From: Actinoplanes utahensis
GTDB lineage: Bacteria > Actinomycetota > Actinomycetes > Mycobacteriales > Micromonosporaceae
Assembly (NCBI RefSeq): GCF_016862455.1
Contig: NZ_BOMZ01000017.1
Coordinates: 1-64,000, forward strand
Direction: 5' to 3'
Length of the DNA stretch: 64,000 nucleotides
A program made the position numbers and the translations under genes. Below the pieces are notes generated by a model, which was not told the DNA's origin, searched no databases, and saw only the letters and a list, made by a program, of their open reading frames with translations. Of the stretch, positions 35,394 through 42,943 are shown piece after piece. How positions within the stretch are numbered: the first letter of the stretch is position 1; each line of letters starts with the position of its first letter.

Positions 35394-37342
35394 TGCCGTT
35401 GCCCACCCCGAACCTCGACGACCGCCGTTTCCAGCAACTCGTCGACGAGGCCAAGCGATTCGTCCAGCAGCGCGCCCCGGAATGGAGCGACCACAACGTC
35501 TCCGACCCCGGCGTGACGCTGATCGAGGCGTTCGCGCACATGGTCGACCAGCTGATCTACCGGCTGAACCGGGTGCCCGAGAAGAACTACCTGTCCTTCC
35601 TCGACCTGATCGGGATCCGGCTCTTCCCGCCGGCCGCGGCCCGGGGCGGCGTCACGTTCTGGCTCTCCGGCCCGCAGGAACAGCCCGTGCTGGTGCCGGC
35701 CGGTGCCGAGGTCGCCACCGAACGCACCGCCACCGAGGACGCCGTCGTCTTCACCACCTCGGCCGACCTGGCGATCGTGCCGTGCCGGCTCACCCGGCTC
35801 CGCCGCCACCCCGCCGCCGGCCCGCCCGCCGACCTGCTCGACGCGGTCACCGACGGCCGGGACGTGCCGGTCTTCCAGGAGACGCCGACGGCCGGCGACA
35901 GCCTGCTGATCGGATTGTCCGCGCCGGTGCCGTCCTGCGCGGTGCTGCTCGAACTCGACAGCCGGGTCGAAGGCGTCGGCGTCGACCCGCGGCAGCCGCC
36001 GCTGGTCTGGGAGGCGTGGACCGGCGAGGGCTGGACCGCCTGCGACATCGACCGCGACGACACCGGCGGCCTCAACCGGCCCGGCGACGTGATCCTGCAC
36101 GTGCCGGCCGGGCACGTCACCTCGGCGCAGGGCGGGCAGGCGGCCGGATGGCTGCGCTGCCGGCTCGTCGAACCCGGGCCGGGACAGCCGTTCTACACCC
36201 AGTCGCCGACCGTGCGGGCGGTCGTCGCGGCCACCATCGGCGGGACGGCGCCGGCCATGCACGCCGAGACGGTCACCGAGGAGACGCTCGGCGACGCCGA
36301 AGGCGTACCGGGACAGAATTTCGTGGTTTCCCGCCCGCCGATCGTCGCCGACGGGGAGCCACTGGTGGTCGAGACCTCCGACGGGGAGACCTGGACCCGG
36401 TGGACCGAGGTGGACGACTTCGCCGCCTCCGGGCCGTTCGACAGGCACGTCACCGTGAACCGGACCACCGGCGAGGTCGGCTTCGGGCCGGCGGTGCGGC
36501 AGGCCGACGGCACCCTGCGGCAGTACGGGGCGGTGCCGACGGTCGGCGCCCGGGTACGCATCCAGCGATACCGGACCGGCGGCGGGCGGCACGGGAACGT
36601 GGCCCGGCGGGCGCTGTCGGTGCTGCGCAGCACCATCCCGTACATCAGCGTGGTGGAGAACCGCGGCCCCGCCCTCGGCGGCGTCGACGGCGAGACGGTG
36701 ACCGAGGCCCGCACCCGCGGCCCGCTGCAACTGCGGGCCCAGGACCGGGCGGTCACCGCCGCCGACTACGAACTGCTCGCCCGGCAGGCCGCGCCGGCCG
36801 CGGCCCGGGTCCGGTGCCTGCCCGCCGGGGACGGCAGCGACGCCGGCGGGGTACGGCTGCTCGTCGTCCCGGCCGCCGTGCCGGACGAGGCCGGGCGGCT
36901 GCCGTTCGAGGATTTGGTGCCCGGCGACGACATGCTCGCCGCCATCGCCGCCGACCTCGACCGCCGCCGCCCGATCGGCGCCCGCCTCGTCGTCGAACCG
37001 CCCTACTACCAGGGCGTCACCGTGGTCGCCCGGTTGCGGCCCCGCCCCGACGTCTCCGCGGTACGGCTGCGGGTCCAGGCGGAGGGCGCGCTGTACCGGT
37101 ATCTCGACCCGCTCCAGGGCGGGCCGGACGGCCACGGCTGGCCGTTCGGGCGGCCGGTGCACTCCGGCGAGGTGTTCGGGGTGCTGCAACGGCTGCCCGG
37201 CGTCGAGGTCGTGGAGGAGGTCCGGATGTTCCCGGCCGACCCGCTCACCGGCCGGCGCGGCGACGAGGTCACCCGCCTCGAACTGGACCGGCACGCGCTG
37301 GTCTTCTCACACCAGCACCAGGTCCGGGTGGAGGAACGATGA
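35393..37342 (+). CDS. Putative baseplate assembly protein J (Pvc11-like)
   Basis: 649 aa. N-terminal gpJ-like helices (DERR-type start PTPNLDDRRFQQLVDEAKRF, EWSDHNVSDPGVTLIEAFAH, YRLNRVPEKNYLSFLDLIGI) lead into a long beta-rich middle (about 90-430). The conserved C-terminal segment includes RGPLQLRAQDRAVTAADYEL, ALLYRYL-like GALYRYLDPLQGGPDGHGWP and FGRPVHSGEVFGVLQRLPGV. It is the largest wedge protein, equivalent to gpJ and gp6, and connects hub and wedge. It overlaps both flanking genes (TGATG and ATGA). There is no fibre-binding domain extension. Confidence 0.93.
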   Translation: MPLPTPNLDDRRFQQLVDEAKRFVQQRAPEWSDHNVSDPGVTLIEAFAHMVDQLIYRLNRVPEKNYLSFLDLIGIRLFPPAAARGGVTFWLSGPQEQPVLVPAGAEVATERTATEDAVVFTTSADLAIVPCRLTRLRRHPAAGPPADLLDAVTDGRDVPVFQETPTAGDSLLIGLSAPVPSCAVLLELDSRVEGVGVDPRQPPLVWEAWTGEGWTACDIDRDDTGGLNRPGDVILHVPAGHVTSAQGGQAAGWLRCRLVEPGPGQPFYTQSPTVRAVVAATIGGTAPAMHAETVTEETLGDAEGVPGQNFVVSRPPIVADGEPLVVETSDGETWTRWTEVDDFAASGPFDRHVTVNRTTGEVGFGPAVRQADGTLRQYGAVPTVGARVRIQRYRTGGGRHGNVARRALSVLRSTIPYISVVENRGPALGGVDGETVTEARTRGPLQLRAQDRAVTAADYELLARQAAPAAARVRCLPAGDGSDAGGVRLLVVPAAVPDEAGRLPFEDLVPGDDMLAAIAADLDRRRPIGARLVVEPPYYQGVTVVARLRPRPDVSAVRLRVQAEGALYRYLDPLQGGPDGHGWPFGRPVHSGEVFGVLQRLPGVEVVEEVRMFPADPLTGRRGDEVTRLELDRHALVFSHQHQVRVEER

Positions 37343-37884
37343 GCGAGCGAGCCGCGGTGCCGGAGCTGCGGTCGCCGGATCCGCTGGGGCGGCGACTGCC
37401 CGCGGTGTACGCGGCCGACGATCTGGCGCAACGGATGACCGACGGGTTCGACCAGGTGATCGCGCCGGTCCAGGCCACTCTGGACAGTCTGTGGGCGTAC
37501 CTGTCACCGGATCTCGCACCCGAGGACTTCGTCGACTGGCTGGGCGGATGGGTCGGCGCCACGGCCGGGCCGGACCGGCCCGCCGCGCAGCGCCGGAACG
37601 CGGTCCGCACGGCGGTCGCCACCCATCGGGTCCGCGGCACCGCGGCCGGTCTGGCGGCGGAGATCCGGGATGTGTTCGGGGTCGAGGCGGAGATCATCGA
37701 GAGCGGTGGCACGGCCTGGTCCGCGACACCGGGTTCGCGGCTGCCGGGAAGCCCCCGACCCGATCTTCTGGTACGGGTACGGGCCACCGGCCCGTCCACC
37801 GCGTTCACCGAACGACTCCGTGAATTCGTCGAGGCAAACCGGCCGGCCCACGTGCCGTGCCGGGTCGAGGTGGTGCCGGCATGA
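37339..37884 (+). CDS. Phage tail protein I-like baseplate protein (Pvc12-like)
   Basis: 181 aa from the ATG overlapping the previous stop. It reads PDPLGRRLPAVYAADDLAQR, MTDGFDQVIAPVQATLDSLW and DFVDWLGGWVGATAGPDRPA, then a helix-rich region (RRNAVRTAVATHRVRGTAAG, LAAEIRDVFGVEAEIIESGG) of the gpI-like family. It forms the second wedge component with gpJ. The family can bind tail fibres through an additional C-terminal extension, but here the protein stops after VEVVPA, which fits the absence of a fibre gene. The stop overlaps the next start. Confidence 0.88.
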   Translation: MSERAAVPELRSPDPLGRRLPAVYAADDLAQRMTDGFDQVIAPVQATLDSLWAYLSPDLAPEDFVDWLGGWVGATAGPDRPAAQRRNAVRTAVATHRVRGTAAGLAAEIRDVFGVEAEIIESGGTAWSATPGSRLPGSPRPDLLVRVRATGPSTAFTERLREFVEANRPAHVPCRVEVVPA

Positions 37885-39581
37885 CCCTGTGCGACAACTG
37901 TGGATCCCCGGTCACCCGGGGCGACGCCTTCTGCGGCGTCTGTGGCGCCTTCCTGGACTGGCCGGACCCCACTCCGGCACCCCCGCCCCCGGTCGCCGCC
38001 CCTGCCCCCGCACCGCCGGCGCCCCCGGTTTCAGCCCCCGCCTCCGCACCTCCGGTCCCTGCCCCGGAGCCCGCGTCCTCGATTCGTGCTCGCACATCCG
38101 CGCCTTCGGCGCCCGCGTCTCCACCTTCCGCCCCCGAGCCCGCGCCTCCGGTCTCGGCGCGCGAGCCCTCGGGTTCCGCCCCCGCATCCGCGCCTCCGCT
38201 TTCTGCGCCTGCGCCCGGCGGCTCAGTTCCTGCCCGTACCTCCGCGCCCTCTTCCGCCCCTACCTCCACGTCGGCGTCCACGCCCGCACCCGCACCCGGG
38301 TCTGCTCCCACACCCGCGCCCGCTTCCGCATCTGCGCCTGCTCCCAAACCCTTGCCCGCTCCCACTCCTTCGGTTCCAGCTGCGGCGTCGGCAATGAAGG
38401 ACGAAAGGGGTATCTCGGTCGACAAGAAGGCGGTGAGGGAAGCAGCGAAGGCAGCCGTGAAAGACGTGGCCACCGAAGCGGCGGCGAGGGAGGCCGTGAA
38501 GGAGGCGGCCACCGAAGCGGCGGTGAAGGCGGCTGCGAAGGGTGCGGCGAGGGAAGCTGCGAAGGAGGCGGTGGCGGAGACCGTCAGGGAAGCGGCCGCC
38601 AAGGATGCGGTGCGGGAGGTCGCGAAGGACGCGGTGCGGGAGGTTCTGAAGGAGGCGGTGGCGGAGACGGTGAAAGAGGCCGGGAAGGCTGCGGAGGCGC
38701 CGCCGTCCGCTCGTAGCCGGGCCGCCGCTCTCGTCATCCCGGTCGCCGAGGCCACCCTCCGGCCGATCGCTGAACCCATCGTCGTGCCGAAGGAGAGTTC
38801 CGGCGAGCAGCCCGGCGCGGTCCAGCCGGGCCGTCCGGTCGCCCCGCGCCCGGTTCTGCGCGAGTTCACCGACGTCCCGGACACTTCCGGCGAGGTGACC
38901 TGCCCGAACTGTGCGGCCCCCAATCCCGCCGACCGGTCCTTCTGCCGCCGCTGCGGTCAGTCGCTGCGGGCCGCTCCGCCGGCCACCCGTGCCCGCCGCC
39001 GGTTCCGTCTGCGCTGGCCCAAGGGCCGTGGTCGGCTGCGCCGCCTGCTGGCGATCCTGCTGGTGCTGGTCCTGGTGGCATTGCTGGCCTGGGCGGGTCT
39101 GCGGTACGGCCCGGGCCTGCTCGAAACCATCCGGGACCGGACGGCCACCCCCAAGCTGATCACCCCCTCGGCGGTGACCGCCTCCAGCGCCGCCCGCGGG
39201 CACGACGCCCAACTGGTCAGCGACGGGCTGAGCAACCGGTACTGGGCGCCGGCGGCCGGGAAGGGCGGCGGCGCCTGGGTGGAACTGGCCTTCGACAAGC
39301 CGATCCGGGTGCTCAGCGTGATCGTCCACGGTGGTGTGTCGCCGCAGCAGCAGAAGTACGCCGCTGACGGCCGGCCGGCTGATGTGCTGTTGTCGCTGTG
39401 GTCACGGGACGGTTCGCGTACCGATCAGCGGTTTCACCTGGTCGACCGGGCCGGCCCGCAGACTTTCGAGACGGCGGTCGGTGACGTGGCGAGGATGCGC
39501 CTGACGATCGAGTCGGGTTACGGCCTGGGCGGCGGCAGGGTTCCGGCGATCGGTGAGATCGAGGTGTTCAGGCGACCCTGA
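37881..39581 (+). CDS. Zinc-ribbon/disordered/helical-repeat membrane protein with discoidin-like C-terminus (eCIS-linked)
   Basis: 566 aa. In order: a zinc ribbon CDNCGSPVTRGDAFCGVC (residues 4-21), a Pro/Ala/Ser-rich disordered tail to about 170, an Ala/Glu/Lys/Val repeat helix (about 185-275; units like KEAVKEAATEAAVKAA), and a second zinc ribbon CPNCAAPNPADRSFCRRCGQ (near 341-360). A basic stretch, a transmembrane helix (LLAILLVLVLVALLAWAGLR) and a C-terminal beta-sandwich (about 430-566; ASSAARGHDAQLVSDGLSNR, GGAWVELAFDKPIRVLSVIV) complete it. The zinc ribbons lie in the cytoplasm and the discoidin-like domain outside. It is the last gene of the structural operon and a good candidate to hold the particle at the membrane, as described for Streptomyces injection systems. 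Confidence 0.7.
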   Translation: MTLCDNCGSPVTRGDAFCGVCGAFLDWPDPTPAPPPPVAAPAPAPPAPPVSAPASAPPVPAPEPASSIRARTSAPSAPASPPSAPEPAPPVSAREPSGSAPASAPPLSAPAPGGSVPARTSAPSSAPTSTSASTPAPAPGSAPTPAPASASAPAPKPLPAPTPSVPAAASAMKDERGISVDKKAVREAAKAAVKDVATEAAAREAVKEAATEAAVKAAAKGAAREAAKEAVAETVREAAAKDAVREVAKDAVREVLKEAVAETVKEAGKAAEAPPSARSRAAALVIPVAEATLRPIAEPIVVPKESSGEQPGAVQPGRPVAPRPVLREFTDVPDTSGEVTCPNCAAPNPADRSFCRRCGQSLRAAPPATRARRRFRLRWPKGRGRLRRLLAILLVLVLVALLAWAGLRYGPGLLETIRDRTATPKLITPSAVTASSAARGHDAQLVSDGLSNRYWAPAAGKGGGAWVELAFDKPIRVLSVIVHGGVSPQQQKYAADGRPADVLLSLWSRDGSRTDQRFHLVDRAGPQTFETAVGDVARMRLTIESGYGLGGGRVPAIGEIEVFRRP

Positions 39582-40302
39582 GCGCGCCGTCCGGTGAGAC
39601 GCCGAGGGTGTGCAGGACACTCTCGTACTGGCGGCGGGTCCGGGCTGCCGCGGCCTGGTCGCCGGCCCGCACCTGGGCCGCGATGAGCAGTCGCCAGCCG
39701 GCGTCGTGGTGCTGGTCGAGGTCGAGGGCGCGCCGGGCCGCCCGGGCCGCGGCGACCGGCCGGCCGGCGCCGAGTTCGAGGTCGGCGAGCATGCCGGCGG
39801 CTTCGGCGGCCTGTGCCCGGTACCGTTCGCGGGCGGCGACGGCCCAGTCGGCGGGCCCGTCCTCGGGGAGCAGGTCGTCGGCGTGCAGTTGCAGCGCGGC
39901 CCGGAACTGCCGGATCGCTTCGGCCGGGTCGGTCGTGGCGGCCTGCCGGCCGGCCCGGTACGCCGCGGCGAACGCCGCCACGTCCAGGTCGGCCGTCTCG
40001 GTCTCCAGCCGGTAGGTCGCCCCGTCCCGGACGATGTGCCGGGACGCCCCGCGGGCCACGCCGGGCTCCAGGAAGGTGCGCAGGGTGGAGACCGCCACCT
40101 GGAAGTTGTTGAGCGCCGCGGGGCCGGTCATCTCCGGCCAGAGCGCGTCGATGATCTGTTCGCGGTGCACCGGGCGACCCGCGGCGGCGGCCAGGTAACG
40201 CAGGAGGGTGCGGCTGCGTGGGCGGATGGCGCCGAGATCCCGGCCCCGTCCGTCGTCCTCCTCGATCCGGAAACCGCCGAAGCAGTACCAGTGCAGCGTC
40301 AT
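39568..40302 (-). CDS. SARP/BTAD-type transcriptional regulator
   Basis: 244 aa. The ATG at 40302 has GGGAGAG just upstream; a start six codons earlier has none. It has an N-terminal OmpR-like winged helix (LLRYLAAAAGRPVHREQIID and ALWPEMTGPAALNNFQVAVS) and a BTAD helical repeat (ADLDVAAFAAAYRAGRQAAT, HDAGWRLLIAAQVRAGDQAA). SARP proteins activate secondary-metabolite or development genes, binding direct repeats near the -35. The stop overlaps the 3' end of the zinc-ribbon gene by 14 bp (convergent). About 290 bp upstream lies free, bearing its promoter. Control of the injection cluster is plausible but unproven; no metabolite genes lie nearby. Confidence 0.85.
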   Translation of the reverse strand: MTLHWYCFGGFRIEEDDGRGRDLGAIRPRSRTLLRYLAAAAGRPVHREQIIDALWPEMTGPAALNNFQVAVSTLRTFLEPGVARGASRHIVRDGATYRLETETADLDVAAFAAAYRAGRQAATTDPAEAIRQFRAALQLHADDLLPEDGPADWAVAARERYRAQAAEAAGMLADLELGAGRPVAAARAARRALDLDQHHDAGWRLLIAAQVRAGDQAAAARTRRQYESVLHTLGVSPDGALRVA

Positions 40303-40589
40303 GATCTCTCCCGTGGGCATCGGGTCGTGGTCGGCCGTCCGGGCAAGGAGTGGGGGCCTTCGTGGACGGTCATCGTGGCCGACCCGGACGAGTATCAACG
40401 ACTACCGGGCGAGAACGGGAGATCTCGTATGGGAAACTTTCTATTACGCATGATCTTGGGAAAGTCGCCCGGATCTGGTCTTTCCGGGCCCTCAGCAGGG
40501 CCGATGGATGATCGTCCGGGTGATCCACAGGGGCTTTGGGAGCGGTCCCATTGTCGCCTAGTTCACAGCGTCGCGTTGTGGCGCAGATC

Positions 40590-41183
40590 CTATTTCTCGC
40601 CGCCGGTGACCATGCTGGACCCGCCCGCGGCGATGCGCCGGGCGTTCGCCTCGGCTTCCCGCTCGCCGCTGCCGTCCGGATCGGTCACGTCCACCCCGCC
40701 GATCGCCGAACCCACCGTGGTGATCGGCTTCACCACGTGGGTGAGCTCGTGGATCCGTGTCTCCCGGCTCTGCCCGCCGGCTCCGTACACGATGGAGTCG
40801 CCGATGGTGAAGGCCTTGGCGTCGACCGCCGCGGCGGCCCGCTCGGCGGCTGCCCCGCGGAACTCCCGGACACCGGACAGATCGGACTGGAACGCCGACT
40901 CCATCTCCCGCTGGAACGGCGTGTCCAGCGGCCGTCCGGTACCCCGCAGCGCCGTGTCCACCAGGTTCGTCGCGTTCTCCGTAGCACCGCCGTGCCCGCA
41001 GCCGTCGCCGCATCCGGTGTCGTGGCTGCGGGCCGCGAGCATTTCGCCGACGGCCCGGTTGCCGGCCAGTCGCTGCAGCGCCGGGAGGCCGCGTCCGCCC
41101 GAAGCCGTCCGCGGTGCCGGCGCGGCGGGTGTAACCGTCCGCCCGGTCTCCGCGGACCTGTCGGCCGACCGCTGGCTGCCCAT
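40590..41183 (-). CDS. DUF4157 metalloprotease-like protein with LQRxxGN leader
   Basis: 197 aa. Residues 33-49 read LPALQRLAGNRAVGEML, the leader motif shared with two cluster proteins. A Cys/His-rich linker follows (DTGCGDGCGHGG). The DUF4157 domain spans about 75-180, with the zincin motif HELTH at residues 145-149 (ETRIHELTHVV) and a downstream Glu-rich stretch (EREAEANARR) for the third zinc ligand. DUF4157 proteins are the most frequent eCIS-associated cargo type. The probable start is the ATG at 41183 with AGGAAGAGG upstream; an earlier in-frame ATG adds Arg/Ala-rich residues. It lies 290 bp from the SARP gene and next to an NLP gene. Confidence 0.78.
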   Translation of the reverse strand: MGSQRSADRSAETGRTVTPAAPAPRTASGGRGLPALQRLAGNRAVGEMLAARSHDTGCGDGCGHGGATENATNLVDTALRGTGRPLDTPFQREMESAFQSDLSGVREFRGAAAERAAAAVDAKAFTIGDSIVYGAGGQSRETRIHELTHVVKPITTVGSAIGGVDVTDPDGSGEREAEANARRIAAGGSSMVTGGEK

Positions 41184-41381
41184 CTGCGCCTCTTCCTCAC
41201 GCGGCGTCGTCAGTCGGTCCGACGCTAACCGGTTCGGTCGCCGTCGTGCCGCCGTCCGCGCCCTTCCGGCCCGTCCGGGCACCCTTTCTGCCCCGATGGC
41301 CGTCGGCGGCCCGCATCCGTCATTCGAGTGCGGGGACCCCGGGCGCCGTACGCGGCCGGAGTCCCCACCCGGGAAGGGTCG

Positions 41382-42140
41382 TCAGGGGGTGAAGGTGATG
41401 CCGGCCGGTTTCGCCTCGGTGAGCAGGCCGGTGAAGCTCCCGTCCTTCAGGCCGAAGTTCGCGCTGCCGAAGTTGTAGCCGCTCAGCGTGTTGCGGATGG
41501 CGGTGGACGGGAAGCCGTTCCAGCCGACCAGGGACGGGTACTGCCAGGTGCCGTGCCCGTTCTCCGGCGGCTCGTCCCCGGTGCCGGCGAGCCGGAACGC
41601 GTGGGTGCCGGCGCCGTCCTTGTGGTAGACGATCTTCGGGTGGGTGCCGGTCCACCGGACGCTGCTCGCGGGGTGGATGTCGAAGTCGCCGTGCGCCGAG
41701 GTGGCGACGTACTTGGCGACGTCGTTCTGCACCCAGACGACGACGTGTTCCCAGTCGTGGCGGTGGCCGCCGATGGGGGTGCCGGGGAGTGCCTGGTCCT
41801 TCTCGAAGTAGAGGCCGTACGCGATGGCGCACCACCCGTTGTTGCACTTGTACCGGGCGTACCCGTTGGTGTTGTCCAGATCGGAGTTGTCGCGGCAGTT
41901 GCCGTTGAGTGCTCCGGTCGGGTTGAGGCCGCCGTTGACGACGCCGGTCGGCCCGATGGCCGGGGTGGGATAGCAGCCGTCGGTGTCGTAGTCGTACGCC
42001 GGCTGCCATTTCGTCTCGATCGCCTCGGCGTTGCCGGGTAGTTCGGTGGGTGGTGCGGCCAGTGCCGGGGTCGCGGCGGCGACGACCATGGCGAGGGCGG
42101 CTCCGGCGACGACGGCGGTGCGGCGGGTTCTGCGGGCCAT
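41382..42140 (-). CDS. NPP1/NLP-family secreted cytolysin-like protein
   Basis: 252 aa. A Sec signal peptide is clear (Arg-rich start, TAVVAGAALAMVVAAATPAL, ALA-A cut near residue 28-29). The mature protein has the family's hallmark GHRHDWEH (residues 125-132), which binds the divalent metal, and conserved Cys pairs (NCRDN.., CNNGWC). In plant-associated microbes NLPs lyse dicot cells by binding sphingolipid heads; actinobacterial copies are little studied. It has its own secretion signal and so probably does not travel in the injection particle. The context beside DUF4157 suggests a toxin-related neighbourhood. All catalytic-site residues look intact. Confidence 0.9.
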   Translation of the reverse strand: MARRTRRTAVVAGAALAMVVAAATPALAAPPTELPGNAEAIETKWQPAYDYDTDGCYPTPAIGPTGVVNGGLNPTGALNGNCRDNSDLDNTNGYARYKCNNGWCAIAYGLYFEKDQALPGTPIGGHRHDWEHVVVWVQNDVAKYVATSAHGDFDIHPASSVRWTGTHPKIVYHKDGAGTHAFRLAGTGDEPPENGHGTWQYPSLVGWNGFPSTAIRNTLSGYNFGSANFGLKDGSFTGLLTEAKPAGITFTP

Positions 42141-42202
42141 GCGCGGGCTCCTTGCCTAGCGGTGACAACCGCGCTCAGCCTCGCGCCGCCGGATTGATCA
42201 GG

Positions 42203-42613
42203 TCAATAGCTGATCTTCGATTTAACCAGCCGCTTCCGCAGCAGTAGATGGACGGCAACCAGGGGGACGACACCGGCCGGATACCAGAGCAGATCGACCG
42301 GGTCGAAACTCGTGCCGAGCGCCAGCCGGACCAGCGCGCTGTGCTCGGACAACGCCGCCGGCACGCCGGTCAGCTGGAACAGTTCGGCGCCCCAGCACCA
42401 GGCCAGAGCCGCCGCTCCGGCGGCGACCGGGGAGAGCCGCGGCCACAGGACCAGAACCCCCGCCCAGATCATCGAGGCGTAGAGGGCGGTCGCCGAGGAC
42501 TGCTCCAGCCGGCCGCCGATCGGGGCCACCGCGCGGATCGCCAGGGCGACGGCCACGAAGCCCAGCCCGGCCCCGGCCATGGCCAGCCGAAATCGCGGAT
42601 TGCTGACCGACAT
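42203..42613 (-). CDS. DUF2809 family membrane protein
   Basis: 136 aa with four hydrophobic helices. The signature WCWGAELFQLTGVPAALSEH followed by FDPVDLLWYPAGVVPLVAVH belongs to the DUF2809 family of small actinobacterial and cyanobacterial membrane proteins. The function is unknown. It is monocistronic and divergent from the small membrane protein at 42692. The ATG at 42613 gives the normal family N-terminus. Confidence 0.75.
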   Translation of the reverse strand: MSVSNPRFRLAMAGAGLGFVAVALAIRAVAPIGGRLEQSSATALYASMIWAGVLVLWPRLSPVAAGAAALAWCWGAELFQLTGVPAALSEHSALVRLALGTSFDPVDLLWYPAGVVPLVAVHLLLRKRLVKSKISY

Positions 42614-42691
42614 GCCGCGATCCTAAAGCCGGGGGCCGTCTCGGGGTTCCTCCCGATGCGACTCCGGCCGGGCCTCCCTACCGTCGAAAGT

Positions 42692-42943
42692 ATGAAACTG
42701 CTGTTCAGAGTCCTCAGCGTGATCGTCGCGGGGTATTTCATCGTGCGGGCGGTCGCCGAGCCGTTCCTCATCGACGTGACCGATTCGTCCACCTACGCGG
42801 GCGACTGGGGCGGTCCGAGCCTGCTCGGGGTGCTGGCCGTGCACTGCGGTCCCGGGGTGCTCGCGGCGATGTTCCTCTACGGGCTGGTGGTGCGATGGCG
42901 CCGCGAGCGGACCGAGCGGAAGCAGATCACTCAGCCCGTCTGA
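42692..42943 (+). CDS. Small two-helix membrane protein, unknown
   Basis: 83 aa. Two hydrophobic segments (LFRVLSVIVAGYFIVRAVAE and LLGVLAVHCGPGVLAAMFLY) and a basic C-terminus (WRRERTERKQ) suggest an inner-membrane protein. No family was recognised. The ATG at 42692 begins the hydrophobic N-terminus. Its 3' end overlaps the convergent AsnC-family gene by 17 bp. Confidence 0.6.
   Translation: MKLLFRVLSVIVAGYFIVRAVAEPFLIDVTDSSTYAGDWGGPSLLGVLAVHCGPGVLAAMFLYGLVVRWRRERTERKQITQPV

Noticed and set aside
25159..39581. Contractile-tailed prophage
   Set aside because: There is no capsid, portal, terminase, integrase or lysis gene, while Pvc15- and Pvc16-like genes and cargo-type genes are present.
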